Below are positions 25,469-35,391 of a DNA stretch of 64,000 nucleotides, piece after piece. The position numbers were made by a program, and so were the translations under genes. Under the pieces are notes generated by a model. That model worked only from the letters and a program-made list of their open reading frames with translations. It was not told where the DNA came from and made no database searches. The DNA lies in assembly GCF_025860405.1 (NCBI RefSeq), contig NZ_CP063785.1:8433390-8497389 (forward strand), in the 5' to 3' direction. How positions within the stretch are numbered: position 1 is the first letter of the stretch; each line of letters begins with the position of its first letter. Origin of the DNA: Tolypothrix sp. PCC 7712 (GTDB taxonomy: Bacteria > Cyanobacteriota > Cyanobacteriia > Cyanobacteriales > Nostocaceae).

Positions 25469-26128
25469 TTAAATTGTTTCTGGATCGATATTTAATTCTC
25501 GCAGTTTAGCAGCTAATTTTTCTGCTGTTTCTTCTGGGGTTGGTACTAGCTTGCCTGCGGGGGTAAAAAGTCTTAATAGTCCTTGTTCAATCCCTAAATA
25601 TAAACCAAGCTGCTGGCTCCATAAATGTCCTTGCTGATTTGGTTCTAGAGGTTGATATTGCCCATCTACTAAATGAAACCCTGCAAATTCTAGTGTGTAT
25701 GGATCAAACCAAAAATAATCAGGGGTGCGAAAGGTATCTTGATAAATCTTTTTCTTTAATTCTTTGTCTGTATTCGCTGTTGATTCCGAAAGAATTTCGA
25801 GAATGAAGTTAGGATATTTACCATCTTCTTCCCACACTACCCAACTTTTGCGGGTTTTGCGTTCGGTATTGAGGACAACAAAAAAATCAGGGCCGCGGAA
25901 GCTCTCAGTTTTCAGTTTTTTCCAGCTGTAATAAATAGTAAGATTGCCAGCAGCGTAGAAATCTGTTCTGTCTCGCCACAACCATTCAAGACATTTAAGT
26001 AGGAGAATTATTTGCTCTAGATGCAGTTCTGTTTCCAAAGGAGGCTCATCGCTATATAAGTCACCTGGCGGAAAAATAACATCTTCTTGGGTGTCCTGAG
26101 TAGCATCTAATTCTTTGGCGAGGGACAT
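25469..26128 (-). CDS. Uma2-family (DUF820) putative endonuclease
   Basis: The 219-residue protein has the Uma2 core, a PD-(D/E)XK nuclease-like fold: FRGPDFFVVLN, PNFILEILSESTANTDKELKKK with Glu, Asp and Lys in the expected order, and FRTPDYFWFDPYTLEFAGFHL. Uma2 genes are very numerous in filamentous cyanobacteria and their role is unknown; nuclease activity is predicted from fold. Compared with the two other copies here, it has an acidic N-terminus (QEDVIFPPGDLYSDEPPLE) and a C-terminal helix with PEETAEKLAAKLRELNIDPE, which is common in this family. It stands alone between repeat arrays. Confidence 0.85.
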   Translation of the reverse strand: MSLAKELDATQDTQEDVIFPPGDLYSDEPPLETELHLEQIILLLKCLEWLWRDRTDFYAAGNLTIYYSWKKLKTESFRGPDFFVVLNTERKTRKSWVVWEEDGKYPNFILEILSESTANTDKELKKKIYQDTFRTPDYFWFDPYTLEFAGFHLVDGQYQPLEPNQQGHLWSQQLGLYLGIEQGLLRLFTPAGKLVPTPEETAEKLAAKLRELNIDPETI

Positions 26129-26174
26129 GGTTGAGGCTATGGCATTTGCAATTTATGGGTTTATTTTAACGTTA

Positions 26175-26337
26175 GGGATTGGATCTGGGGACTGGGGACT
26201 GGGGATTGGGGACTAGGGATTGGGGATTGGGATGAGGGAGACAAGAGGACAAGAAGATCAGGGGAAATAACAAACACCAAACACCTAATTACCAATTACC
26301 AATTACCAATTACCCATTACCCTTTCCCCCTTCCCCT
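26175..26337. repeat. Composite heptamer/nonamer array (reverse orientation)
   Basis: GGGGACT and GGGGATT heptamers, then a degenerate GATGAGGGA module, then AATTACC and CATTACC heptamers. The order is the mirror image of the array at 10866, as expected if the whole composite is inverted. The array ends at the stop codon of the DUF3352 gene. Confidence 0.8.
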
Positions 26338-28027
26338 ATTTTGCAGCTTTCGGTTTAAGTGCCAATAACATTTCTACTTGACTAGTGGATTGATCTGGAC
26401 TGGTAGCAGTCACACCCAAACCACGAATAGAAGTGAGAATGGCGTTGGCTTCAGGTGGTAGGGGTTTAGCTGCAGCGAAGCGATTCACCACAGTCATGGT
26501 TTTATCCATATCTATGTAAAAGTAGCCGCCATTGGGTTTTTGTAAGGTACCAGTTACAGCTTTAAAGGTGTCGCTACTATCGAGAGATTGGTTTTTCTTA
26601 GTTGCGATCGCATCGCCAACTGGGCCACCTATAGCTATAAATACGGTATCTTGATCTAACCAGCCATGAGATAACAAAGCACCTTGTTGTGGTACTTGCC
26701 ATTCAGTAACGTTTTTACCATCGATAGTTCTTTGAGCAACTGTGACTAGTTGCTTTTTGATCAAGTCATCGAGTTTGCTGAGAGTAGCTTCGGCTGTTTT
26801 GCGATCGCTAGTATCAAATAAGAATGCTCCACCAAAACCCACGCTAGCTAAAATACCTTGATTAGCAGGAATCGCACCCAAAGCAAATTCCCCATCCATC
26901 CAGCCGAGAACTTCTTTATCTAAGTCCAAGTTGGCGACTGATTTGAGTTGTTGGCGTACCTGTGCCACGGCTTGGTTAAATTCAGGGTAATCTTTGGATT
27001 GTTCTATTAAAGTTGTCCAAGTCTTGCTGATCCCTTGTCCACTAATTAAAGCAAAGGTTTCGGCGGGAAATTCTCCTACGATTTTGGCAGCAGTATTTTG
27101 ATATTGGAATTTGTTGAGTTGGGAATCTAAATTAGCGATCGCTTTGACTCGCAAACCTCCATCATCAACACCCACACCCGCCACCATCGATTTTACTTGC
27201 TGCAACTGCTTGAGGGTTTGGGGAGGTAATTGTGTACCTTGGGGATTAGCGGCTGCTAACTGTTGGATCATCCCCGCATAGTCGGGTATATAAATTTGTG
27301 CCAGGGTATTTTTGACATCTACACCTTTGCTCAGAATATTGCTAGCACCTTCTTTAGTGGCAAAGGAAGGTTGTCCTTTATAGGTATCAATTGCCTGTTC
27401 AATTGTTGGTTTTTCGGGAGATAAAAGTAATTGGCTATTATTTAAAACTACGCTATAGGTTGGTTTGCCTTTATCTGTGGCTTCTGTAATTTTTTCGCCT
27501 TTATATTCAATTTCTTGAAATTTAATACCTTTTTGGGCTTTTAATTTATTACCAAAATTTAAAGCGCCGATTTTGTCTTTGATTCCCACTACCAGCAGCA
27601 TCTTTGGTTCTGCTTGTAACTTGGTAGGTTTATTGGGTGCGCCAGCCGGAGGCGTAAATTGGGCGGGTTTGACTGGATCGGGTGGTAGCACAGCCATCAT
27701 CACACCACCCACCCAAGGTTTTATGTCGTTTTCATAAGAAATGTTAGTATCTTTTAACAAATCTTGATTGAATGACTCTAAACCTTTGGCAACTAGTTGT
27801 TGTGCTTCGGGGGTACCAAACTGCTGTAACTTCGCCCAAGCTTGGGGATCGGTGGTAATGTAAGTTGCCATTAAGGCTGTAGAAGGTACTACCTTGGCGC
27901 TGCCTAAAGCACCTGCGCTATCGCCTGCAGGGCCTCCCTTAAAATACATATAGGCAGCTATACCCCCTGTAATCACTACAGCTGCACCAATAGTAGGAAT
28001 TAAAAACTTTGATTTACTTTCAGGCAT
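26336..28027 (-). CDS. DUF3352 domain protein, membrane-anchored
   Basis: The 563-residue product has a short N-terminus and one membrane segment (FLIPTIGAAVVITGGIAAYMYF) and then a large region exposed outside the membrane. The sequence matches the cyanobacterial DUF3352 family as I know it: VVPSTALMATYITTDPQAW, DIKPWVGGVMMAVLPPD, DSQLNKFQYQNTAAKIVGEF and GGYFYIDMDKT. The function is unknown. The length is normal for the family. The stop lies within an AATTACC-type array, and the gene is divergent from the aminopeptidase gene with 625 bp between them. Confidence 0.82.
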   Translation of the reverse strand: MPESKSKFLIPTIGAAVVITGGIAAYMYFKGGPAGDSAGALGSAKVVPSTALMATYITTDPQAWAKLQQFGTPEAQQLVAKGLESFNQDLLKDTNISYENDIKPWVGGVMMAVLPPDPVKPAQFTPPAGAPNKPTKLQAEPKMLLVVGIKDKIGALNFGNKLKAQKGIKFQEIEYKGEKITEATDKGKPTYSVVLNNSQLLLSPEKPTIEQAIDTYKGQPSFATKEGASNILSKGVDVKNTLAQIYIPDYAGMIQQLAAANPQGTQLPPQTLKQLQQVKSMVAGVGVDDGGLRVKAIANLDSQLNKFQYQNTAAKIVGEFPAETFALISGQGISKTWTTLIEQSKDYPEFNQAVAQVRQQLKSVANLDLDKEVLGWMDGEFALGAIPANQGILASVGFGGAFLFDTSDRKTAEATLSKLDDLIKKQLVTVAQRTIDGKNVTEWQVPQQGALLSHGWLDQDTVFIAIGGPVGDAIATKKNQSLDSSDTFKAVTGTLQKPNGGYFYIDMDKTMTVVNRFAAAKPLPPEANAILTSIRGLGVTATSPDQSTSQVEMLLALKPKAAK

Positions 28028-28652
28028 TGATTAGATCCTCGTTTCCCCAATTGTTATGGAGGCTAGTAAAAACGTCATTGTAGAGTTTTCGGAATTATTA
28101 ATAAGTTGTACTAATTTAGCGGTATTTACTGACAAAATTAGTATTACTATACACTAAGGGTTTTAACTTACTCCAAGAATTACTACAACATAATGAGACG
28201 CAAATCCGTAAATAGTATGTTGTTTAACTCAAAAAAATAGCTTGGTCAACAGCAGCAAGTTATCCTAAGTTATAGAAATACTTGGGGGTATTTGTGCTTA
28301 AGAGGCATCTGTCAAGAAGAGACTCTTGACTGAATACCAAGAAGTACAAGAGATCAACTGACATCAGGGAAAGCATATAAGGGAGAAACAAGGGGAAGAT
28401 GAAAAATTCGTAATTCTTAATTGATAATTCGTAATAGAGTTTCAGACAAGGATTTAGACTGCACCTGAAACTGTGCGGACTAAAGAGTTTTAGGCTTATG
28501 GCTATGTTCTGAATTACGAATTATAAATTAGTAATTAAACCCAGAAAAGCGTTCTTCCAGACTGCTGAGTTGATTGGGGAAGATACCCAATTTCACTATT
28601 TTTTTCACTACATCCAGCTAGACTTATCAGGATATAAGGTCAACAAGCATCA
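28028..28652. other. Long divergent intergenic region with an inverted-repeat element
   Basis: No ORF of note lies between the DUF3352 and aminopeptidase starts. From 28406 to 28521 there is a 116-bp segment bounded by ATTCGTAATTC and GAATTACGAAT, with an inner inverted pair AGTTTCAG/CTGAAACT, resembling small non-coding inserts seen elsewhere in this window. The remainder (28028-28400) must hold the promoters of both genes, but no convincing -35/-10 pair stood out. Confidence 0.5.
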
Positions 28653-31250
28653 ATGTCCAATTTTTATTTTGATACAGAAAATAACGGTCACAGATCTTTT
28701 GAGTTACCAGGGGCTAAACCTCATTACAATCCCGATCGCCCTGGACAAGTAGAGCATATTTTTTTAGATCTAAGTTTGGATATTTCTCACCAGAGTTACT
28801 CTGGTAATTGTAGTATTCGTCTTTTACCCGTCCGGACGGGAATTGAAAGTTTGACGTTGGATGCTGTCAACCTGAATATTAAATACGTACAGGTAGACGA
28901 AGTAGAGCAAGAGTTTGACTACGATGGTGAAAAGTTAGTCATTAAACTTTCTAGCCCCACTCAAGTAGGTAAGCGGATAATAATTGCGATCGCCTACTCA
29001 GTAGAAAAACCCCAACGTGGGATTTACTTTATTCAACCAGATAAACACTACCCCAAAAAGCCTACCCAAGTTTGGACACAAGGAGAAGACGAAGATTCTC
29101 GCTTTTGGTTTCCCTGTTTTGACTATCCCGGACAACTTTCTACATCGGAAATTCGGGTGCGTGTTCCTAAACCTCTGGTAGCAATTTCTAATGGTGAACT
29201 GATTCGCACAGAGGAAGATGGTAAAGAGAAAATTTACCATTGGTCACAGCAACAAATTCATCCTACTTACTTAATGACATTGGCAATTGGTGACTTTGCT
29301 GAAATTCGTGATGAATGGCAAGGTAAACCTGTTACCTACTATGTAGAAAAAAGTAGGGAAGAAGATGCGAAACGCAGCATGGGCAAAACCCCCCGCATGA
29401 TTGAATTTTTAAGTGAAAAGTATGGTTATGTCTATCCTTTTCCGAAATATGCCCAAGTATGCGTTGATGACTTCATTTTCGGTGGGATGGAAAATACCTC
29501 AGCCACCCTATTAACCGATCGCTGCTTATTAGATGAACGCGCTGCTTTAGATAATCGCAATACCGAAAGTTTAGTTGTTCACGAACTAGCACACCAATGG
29601 TTTGGTGATTTACTAGTAATTAAACATTGGTCTCATGCTTGGATTAAAGAAGGCATGGCTTCTTATTCTGAAGTCATGTGGACAGAACATGAATATAGTA
29701 GCCAAGAAGCAGCATACTATCGATTATTAGAAGCGCGGAGTTACTTTAGCGAAGATAGCGGTAGATACCGCCGTCCGATGGTAACTCACGTTTACCGCGA
29801 AGCAATTGAACTTTATGATCGCCACATTTACGAAAAAGGGTCTTGTGTTTATCACATGATTCGGGCAGAATTAGGCGAAGAATTGTTTTGGCCAGCAATT
29901 CACACATTTGTTCAAGATAATGCCCACAAAACTGTCGAAACAATAGATTTATTACGGGCAATTGAAAAAGCTACAGGACGAAATCTTACCTTCCTGTTCG
30001 ACCAGTATGTTTATCGTGGTGGTCATCCTGATTTTAAAGTAGCTTACTCTTGGGATGGAGATGCTAATTTAGCAAAAGTTACTGTTACTCAAACCCAAGC
30101 ACAAAATAATAACAGTAAAGAGTTATTTGACCTAAGAATTCCTATCGGGTTTGGTTATAGCGAATCAGGAGACTCGCCACAACTCAAAACTTTTACTGTG
30201 AGGGTAAATGAAAAAGAACAAAGTTTCTACTTTCCATTAGAAACTAAACCACAATTTATCAGCTTTGATGTGGGGAATAATTATCTCAAAACTGTAACTT
30301 TGGAATATCCGATTCCCGAATTAAAAGCACAGTTAGAATTTGATCCCGATCCCCTCTCTCGCATTTATGCAGCTGAAGCTTTAGCGAAAAAAGGTAGCTT
30401 AGAAGCCACAAAAACATTATCTGCGGCTTTAAAAAACGATCCATTTTGGGGTGTGCGTGTTGAAGTTGCGAAACAACTAGCCGAAATCAAATTGGATCAA
30501 GCCTTTGATGGTTTAGTCGTTGGTTTAGAAGATAAAAGTCCTTATGTGCGTCGTGCGGTTGTCGATGCGCTAGCTACAATCAAAACCACCGAAAGCTATA
30601 AAGCTTTGAAAAGCTTAGTTCAAGATGGCGATCGCAGTTACTATGTAGAATCAGCAGCTTGTCGTGCAATTGGCGCGATCGCCTCAGTTAACCTAGACGA
30701 AAAACCCAGAGAAGAAAAGGTACTGAAACTTCTCAAGTCGGTTTTAGAAGAAAGAAGCGGCTGGAATGAAGTAGTTCGCAGTGGTGCGATCGCAGGTTTA
30801 GCAGAACTCAAAACCTCTGAAGCAGCTTTAAACTTGTTGCTGGAATATACCAAACCTGGCGTACCCCAAGCCTTACGCTTGGCGACAATTCGCGCTTTAG
30901 GTAAAATATCTGTCGGTCAAACTCCAGTCAATTTAGAACGAATTTTAGAAAGATTAGGAGAACTAGCCAAAGAAAGCTTCTTCTTAACCCAAGTCGCAGT
31001 CGTCACCGCATTAGGACAAATGGAAACACCCAAAGCCATTGGAATTTTGCGATCGCTAGCCGATCAAACTCCAGATGGACGTGTGCGTCGCTATGCGGAT
31101 GAAGAAATTACGCGAGTGCAAAGCAATATTGGTACCGATAATGCGCTGCGGACTTTGCGCGAGGAACTTGATCAACTCAAACAGCAAAATCAGGAATTGA
31201 GAAGCCGCTTAGAAAATTTGGAGGCTAAATCTCAGAGTCCTGCATCGTAA
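28653..31250 (+). CDS. M1-family zinc aminopeptidase with C-terminal HEAT repeats
   Basis: The 865-residue protein has an M1 N-terminal beta-domain, the exopeptidase motif GGMEN at 277-281, the zinc motif HELAH at 310-314 with third ligand E333 (KEGMASY), and a conserved Tyr region (YDRHIYEKGSCVYHM). From about residue 560 there are HEAT-like helical repeats (DPLSRIYAAEALAKKG, KSPYVRRAVVDALATI), in place of the ERAP1-like C-terminal domain, and the last 30 residues form a coiled coil (LREELDQLKQQNQELRSRL). It should remove N-terminal amino acids from peptides in the cytoplasm; no signal peptide is present. The ATG at 28653 is the first one that precedes the M1 domain. Confidence 0.9.
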   Translation: MSNFYFDTENNGHRSFELPGAKPHYNPDRPGQVEHIFLDLSLDISHQSYSGNCSIRLLPVRTGIESLTLDAVNLNIKYVQVDEVEQEFDYDGEKLVIKLSSPTQVGKRIIIAIAYSVEKPQRGIYFIQPDKHYPKKPTQVWTQGEDEDSRFWFPCFDYPGQLSTSEIRVRVPKPLVAISNGELIRTEEDGKEKIYHWSQQQIHPTYLMTLAIGDFAEIRDEWQGKPVTYYVEKSREEDAKRSMGKTPRMIEFLSEKYGYVYPFPKYAQVCVDDFIFGGMENTSATLLTDRCLLDERAALDNRNTESLVVHELAHQWFGDLLVIKHWSHAWIKEGMASYSEVMWTEHEYSSQEAAYYRLLEARSYFSEDSGRYRRPMVTHVYREAIELYDRHIYEKGSCVYHMIRAELGEELFWPAIHTFVQDNAHKTVETIDLLRAIEKATGRNLTFLFDQYVYRGGHPDFKVAYSWDGDANLAKVTVTQTQAQNNNSKELFDLRIPIGFGYSESGDSPQLKTFTVRVNEKEQSFYFPLETKPQFISFDVGNNYLKTVTLEYPIPELKAQLEFDPDPLSRIYAAEALAKKGSLEATKTLSAALKNDPFWGVRVEVAKQLAEIKLDQAFDGLVVGLEDKSPYVRRAVVDALATIKTTESYKALKSLVQDGDRSYYVESAACRAIGAIASVNLDEKPREEKVLKLLKSVLEERSGWNEVVRSGAIAGLAELKTSEAALNLLLEYTKPGVPQALRLATIRALGKISVGQTPVNLERILERLGELAKESFFLTQVAVVTALGQMETPKAIGILRSLADQTPDGRVRRYADEEITRVQSNIGTDNALRTLREELDQLKQQNQELRSRLENLEAKSQSPAS

Positions 31251-31296
31251 ATTAGCAGGTAGAATACCACACAATACTCCTCGGTTAAGGATTTAC

Positions 31297-31422
31297 ACCA
31301 AATCCGCTTAAATAACCCCTTTTTTATCGAACCGCATTCGCGTAGCGTCTCGCAGAGAAGACACAAAGAACACAAAGAGAAGAGGAGTAAGAAGATAAAG
31401 GGGTAAAGAAGCCGGATTTGGT
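31297..31422. repeat. MITE-like inverted-repeat element (ACCAAATCC ends)
   Basis: The ends ACCAAATCCGCTT and AAGCCGGATTTGGT are inverted, and inside them ACCCCTTTTTTATC mirrors GATAAAGGGGT. The centre has CTCGCAGAGAAGACACAAAG-type sequence. It lies between the convergent aminopeptidase and glycosyltransferase genes and has no ORF. Confidence 0.6.
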
Positions 31423-31444
31423 ATTACAACAGATTCTATGTTTA

Positions 31445-31540
31445 TGAGGGACAGCAACTAATTGAAAAAAGTAATGAGTAATAAGTAAATTTCCTACTCA
31501 TTACTCATTACTCATTACTCATTACTCACGATGTCCCTCA
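31445..31540. repeat. Large inverted repeat with TACTCAT heptamers between convergent genes
   Basis: TGAGGGACA (31445-31453) is inverted at 31532-31540; inside, AGTAATGAGTAAT faces several TACTCAT heptamers. The transcript would form a long hairpin that may end transcription from both sides. Confidence 0.6.
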
Positions 31541-31546
31541 CTTACT

Positions 31547-33412
31547 TCAAAAGTGCTGTTTTTGAATGGTGTTATTAGGAACAGAATAAGAGATATCAAG
31601 TTTTTGTTTTTTAATTTTCTTGACAGGAACTCTCACCAAATAATAAGCACCTTTACTAGCAATATGCTTGTATTCTTCTGGTTCCAAGTCCATTGCTAAA
31701 AATCTGTCTTTTTCCGCTAGCAGTAGCAAAGAATTAAGCTTGGCTGGTTGAGCATTTTGTTTGTGAATATAGTCTACAACTTCCGGTGCAGATGAGATGT
31801 AATTGACTGTTTTATGGCTGTAAAACACCACACTAGGTTTTTTGAAACCCAGCATAATTAATTCTTCTTTTGGTTGTTCTACTTGGGCAGCGATTGTAGC
31901 TAATTCTCGTAAAGGTTGCTGACGCTGCTGATCCATGACAAACAAAGTAGGCATCAAAACAACTGTAAAAAATATCACAAACCCTAATAAGTTAGCCGTG
32001 ATAATCCATTGCCAACGGCGAGTTAGGGTAAACGCAGCAATAATGATGGCTACCAATAGCCAAATCATCCCCCCGATCGCTGGTAAACCCATCTGTTGAA
32101 TCGACTGATACAACTCAGGTGCAGCAGGATCGTAACCTACTAACTGGGCGAGGTGAAATAATGCTGCAGCAACCGCAGATAAAAAGATGACATTGATCCA
32201 GCTACTCCACACAAAAGATTTGGCGGCGATGACAGATTTATGATTGTCGGTTTCGGGTTCTGGGATCAAGTCACTCCATAACAGCGCCACCAGAATCGCG
32301 GCGGCTGGCATTAACGGTAATACATAGCTAGGAAGTTTGGTAACAGCGATGGTGAAAAAGCCAAAAACCGCTAGAAACCAAATGCAAGCAAATAAACCTA
32401 ATTGCTGAGAACGTTCTTGAGAACGCCAGTGCGATCGCTGCCAAAACTTCAGTCGAATCATTGCGGCAGGTAAGTAGACTGAGTATGGAGCAAAGCCTAA
32501 TAGCACTACTAAAAAGTAAAAATACCAGGGTGCTGAATGTCCATTAACTACTTCTGTAAACCGTTCTATATTGTGATAACCAAAGAAAGAATTAATATAA
32601 TTCCAGCCATTACGCCAAATCACTAGCGCATACCAGGGAACTGATAATCCTAAAATAATTAGCAACCCCACTAGGGGACGCATTTGCCGCCATACTTCTA
32701 CTAAGTTGCCTTGGTAGATAACAAACGCACCGATAATTAACGCTGGTAATACAATTCCTACCGGGCCTTTAGTTAAAATTGCCCCAGCAACTAGCACATA
32801 ACAAGCCCAGTACCATTTATTCTTGGGGAATTGTGAATTCTGTGCGTAACCTAAAAAGAAGCATAGCAAAGCTGATGCGATACACCCAGTCAGCAGCATA
32901 TCTGAGACACCAATACGTCCCCAGGCGATCATTTCTGGAGTTAGCGCCATCACAGTTGCAGCCAACCCAGCCGTTAAGTAACGGCGAACAGGGCGGGATA
33001 CTTGTTCTAATTCATCTTTTCTCGCTAGCGACCAATGTACTGTGTAAAAAGCTAAAGCGACTGTCCCCATCGCCGCCAGTGCTGATGGGATGCGCGCCGC
33101 CCATTCATTCACACCCAAAATGCCATAGGCGATCGCTTGACACCAATAAATTAACGCTGGTTTATCAAAGCGTGTCTGGGCATTAAAGAAGGGAGTGATC
33201 CAATCTCCTGTAATGAACATTTGACGGGAAGCCTCGGCAAACAGTGGTTCTGTTTCATCAACTAAGCCAATGTTGCCTAAATTCCAACCATAAGCTATCC
33301 AACCAATCACAATTAACCACAGAACCGATACAGTCACAGCCAGCGCCGGACGCGTAAGTATATTTTTGCACCACTGGCCAACAGTGTGGGGAAGGCTCAA
33401 TTTCATGTTCAT
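31547..33412 (-). CDS. Glycosyltransferase family 39 (ArnT/PMT-like) membrane protein
   Basis: The 621-residue protein has a dozen or so membrane helices and the GT39 start: an acidic first loop (LVDETEPLFAEASRQMF) with the catalytic-type Asp/Glu pair, then DWITPFFNAQTRFDKPALIYW and NEWAARIPSALAA. Such enzymes transfer sugars from polyprenyl-phosphate donors to lipids or proteins outside the inner membrane. The acceptor is unknown. A soluble C-terminal region of about 120 residues follows the last helix. A second in-frame ATG two codons later is equally plausible. The gene reads toward the aminopeptidase gene. Confidence 0.85.
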   Translation of the reverse strand: MNMKLSLPHTVGQWCKNILTRPALAVTVSVLWLIVIGWIAYGWNLGNIGLVDETEPLFAEASRQMFITGDWITPFFNAQTRFDKPALIYWCQAIAYGILGVNEWAARIPSALAAMGTVALAFYTVHWSLARKDELEQVSRPVRRYLTAGLAATVMALTPEMIAWGRIGVSDMLLTGCIASALLCFFLGYAQNSQFPKNKWYWACYVLVAGAILTKGPVGIVLPALIIGAFVIYQGNLVEVWRQMRPLVGLLIILGLSVPWYALVIWRNGWNYINSFFGYHNIERFTEVVNGHSAPWYFYFLVVLLGFAPYSVYLPAAMIRLKFWQRSHWRSQERSQQLGLFACIWFLAVFGFFTIAVTKLPSYVLPLMPAAAILVALLWSDLIPEPETDNHKSVIAAKSFVWSSWINVIFLSAVAAALFHLAQLVGYDPAAPELYQSIQQMGLPAIGGMIWLLVAIIIAAFTLTRRWQWIITANLLGFVIFFTVVLMPTLFVMDQQRQQPLRELATIAAQVEQPKEELIMLGFKKPSVVFYSHKTVNYISSAPEVVDYIHKQNAQPAKLNSLLLLAEKDRFLAMDLEPEEYKHIASKGAYYLVRVPVKKIKKQKLDISYSVPNNTIQKQHF

Positions 33413-33489
33413 TTGTTATCAGTCAATGCTCAAAAGTCTACAGTCAAACAGCACTTTGTTAATAGTCGTTGACTTGGTAGATTTTGTTC

Positions 33490-33738
33490 TTGGGAAATGG
33501 GGAATAGGGCATGGGGCATGGGGCATGGGGCATGGGGCATGGGGCATGGGGCATGGGGCATGGGGTAATGAGTAATGAGTAATGAGTAATGAGTAATGGG
33601 TAATGAGCAATGGCTATTCTCCTCTGCTCCCTCATCTCCCTCATCCTCCTCATCCTCCTCATCCCCAGTCCCCAATCCCCAGTCCCCAATCCCCAGTCCC
33701 CAATCCCCAATCCCCAATCCCCAATCCCCAATCCCTAC
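33490..33738. repeat. Composite array: GGGGCAT, GTAATGA, CCTCAT, CCCCAAT modules
   Basis: About nine GGGGCAT heptamers, four or five GTAATGA heptamers, a short CCCTCATCT/CCTCAT stretch and about a dozen CCCCAGT/CCCCAAT heptamers follow each other between the glycosyltransferase start and the lipoprotein stop. Order agrees with the other composite arrays. Confidence 0.85.
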
Positions 33739-34364
33739 TTACTAAGTACTAGCCGCCATTCCTGGCTTTGAGAATTCCATACTGGTGAAGATGTTTCCCC
33801 AACTACATAAGGCCCCCAGTAGCGACGTGAACCATCTTGGGCAAAGGCTACGAGAATATCTCCCTTCTCTAGTTTTAAGTTACCGTTAGGCAGAGATAGG
33901 AGTAGGCCTTTTTCACTGCCTTCTTGAGGTTCAAAATCCCAATGGGCGGGAATATCTTGCTGAGTTTTAGACGCACCTTTAGCTGCTGACTTTCTTGCTA
34001 GTAAAGCGAGGCGCACAGGCTGATTGGTTTGATTACTCATCCGCAATTTGCCTTCTCCTGCTTTGATACTTCCAGAAGATTTTTGACTATATGCCAATAG
34101 AGAAGTATCTTTATTAGTACTATTTTCTACCGCTTCAGCAGGTAGAGTTACTGAAGCAGAAACATTAGTTGAGCTAACGGTTTCATGAGCAAAAGATGGA
34201 GAAGAATTGCTGGGTAGTTGAGGCGTTTCATTTGGTTGTGACGAAGTTGAGTTTGGATCTGTAGTTTCAAAAGAAACACTCATGCCAAAGCACCCCACCA
34301 GTAACCCTAACAGTCCCAAAGAACAAGCTAGAACAGCAGCGTTACGATACACTGACGTTTTCAT
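33735..34364 (-). CDS. Putative lipoprotein, function unknown
   Basis: The 209-residue product begins with a lipoprotein signal (AVLACSLGLLGLLVGCFG) whose lipobox LVGC gives a modified cysteine at about position 25. A Ser/Thr/Pro/Asn-rich linker (TDPNSTSSQPNETPQL) follows, then a compact domain from about residue 90 with KAGEGKLRMSNQTNQPVRL and KLEKGDILVAFAQDGSRRYW. I do not recognise the domain. It is probably held in the outer or inner membrane facing the periplasm. The stop lies at the end of a heptamer array. It is divergent from the Ycf20-like gene with about 600 bp between. Confidence 0.7.
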   Translation of the reverse strand: MKTSVYRNAAVLACSLGLLGLLVGCFGMSVSFETTDPNSTSSQPNETPQLPSNSSPSFAHETVSSTNVSASVTLPAEAVENSTNKDTSLLAYSQKSSGSIKAGEGKLRMSNQTNQPVRLALLARKSAAKGASKTQQDIPAHWDFEPQEGSEKGLLLSLPNGNLKLEKGDILVAFAQDGSRRYWGPYVVGETSSPVWNSQSQEWRLVLSK

Positions 34365-34978
34365 ATTGATAGTTATTTAGAAATAAGTATTTGTTTAGGC
34401 TTGTCCAAATCCTAGCCTATTCTCCGCAAGGGCAATTACTGTAATTGCCTACTATAGAGCCTCTTGAAAGCAAGTTATGCAATGTATCATAAATAGCATT
34501 TTCAAGAAACATACTGACAAAAATAATCACCTTGATTCTCTAACGAAAAATCAGGTGTAAGCCTGATTAATCAAGGCCATCTTTTGTTGAGAATGTGAAA
34601 AAGCACAAAAAATATAATACATCACTAGCAGATTTCTTCGGAGAAGCGCAAACAGTAATTTTTGTTTTACAAGTAGTGACAGTAACAAAGATTATGGTGA
34701 CAAACCCCCAGATTTCTCTGTGGAATGTACTTCATTTTTCTTAATATTTCACACTACATATTTTAAGATAACTCTGATTGTTAAGGGGTGGAACCCTACA
34801 TTCAACAATTTTTGGAAAAGTTTTACTTACCTGCAGATGACACCCTGTATAAAATTTCATCAACACTGAAAGCCCACTAGATAGTTCAATTACTGCTCAA
34901 ACAAGCTTATGCTAAAACCGATATCCTCTAAAAGAGGAATATTTCATGATTTCTTGACTTTTGGCTTGTGTCCCAATT
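34365..34978. other. Divergent intergenic region, one near-perfect palindrome
   Basis: No gene was found. GGCAATTAC-T-GTAATTGCC at 34431-34449 is a perfect 9-bp inverted repeat about 70 bp upstream of the lipoprotein start and may be an operator or a hairpin. A looser pair CTTGATT/AATCAAG lies at about 34532-34577. The rest is AT-rich. Confidence 0.45.
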
Positions 34979-35311
34979 ATGCAAAATACTCGTATAAATA
35001 ATTTAGTTGATGCTACTACCAGGCAAATAGGGTTATGGTTTGTTAACCCTTGGCGGCGATTATCGCTACTAATAATTTGTTTTTTGTTTGGTTTCTTTCT
35101 CGGATCGGCAATTTCTACCAGTGCTGGACAAAAGGCAGAATTGGATATTTGGGTAGCAGCGGTTTTAGTTGTACTAACCGAAGTGAGTAGCAGAATCTTC
35201 TACAGTGGTAACTTTTTCTTGAGGCGATCGCTATGGGTGGAAGCACTCAACTTTCTCAAGGTTGGTTTTACTTACAGCCTGTTTCTGGAAGCGTTCAAGC
35301 TGGGATCGTGA
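34979..35311 (+). CDS. DUF565/Ycf20-like membrane protein
   Basis: The 110-residue protein begins MQNTRINNLVDATTRQIGLW, has the conserved NPWRRLSLLIICFLFGFFLG around the first membrane helix and two further hydrophobic stretches. This matches the Ycf20 (DUF565) family of cyanobacteria and plastids; a plant relative affects non-photochemical quenching, but the bacterial role is unknown. The ATG at 34979 is preferred over the TTG at 34961, since family members start near this point. A heptamer array follows the stop, then the glycerate kinase gene. Confidence 0.85.
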   Translation: MQNTRINNLVDATTRQIGLWFVNPWRRLSLLIICFLFGFFLGSAISTSAGQKAELDIWVAAVLVVLTEVSSRIFYSGNFFLRRSLWVEALNFLKVGFTYSLFLEAFKLGS

Positions 35312-35391
35312 TTAGGGGATTGGGGATTGGGGATTGGGGAAAGGGGAAAGGGGAAAAGGAAAATTACCAATTACCAATTACCAATTACCAA
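35312..35391. repeat. Heptamer array ending at the glycerate kinase start
   Basis: GGGGATT heptamers, then GGGGAAA-like units, then AATTACC heptamers up to the ATG at 35392. The ribosome-binding region of the glycerate kinase gene is therefore repeat sequence. Confidence 0.8.

Noticed and set aside
35233..35391. N-terminal extension of glycerate kinase overlapping the Ycf20-like gene
   Set aside because: It is encoded by the end of the preceding gene in another frame and by heptamer repeats; homology starts after 35392.
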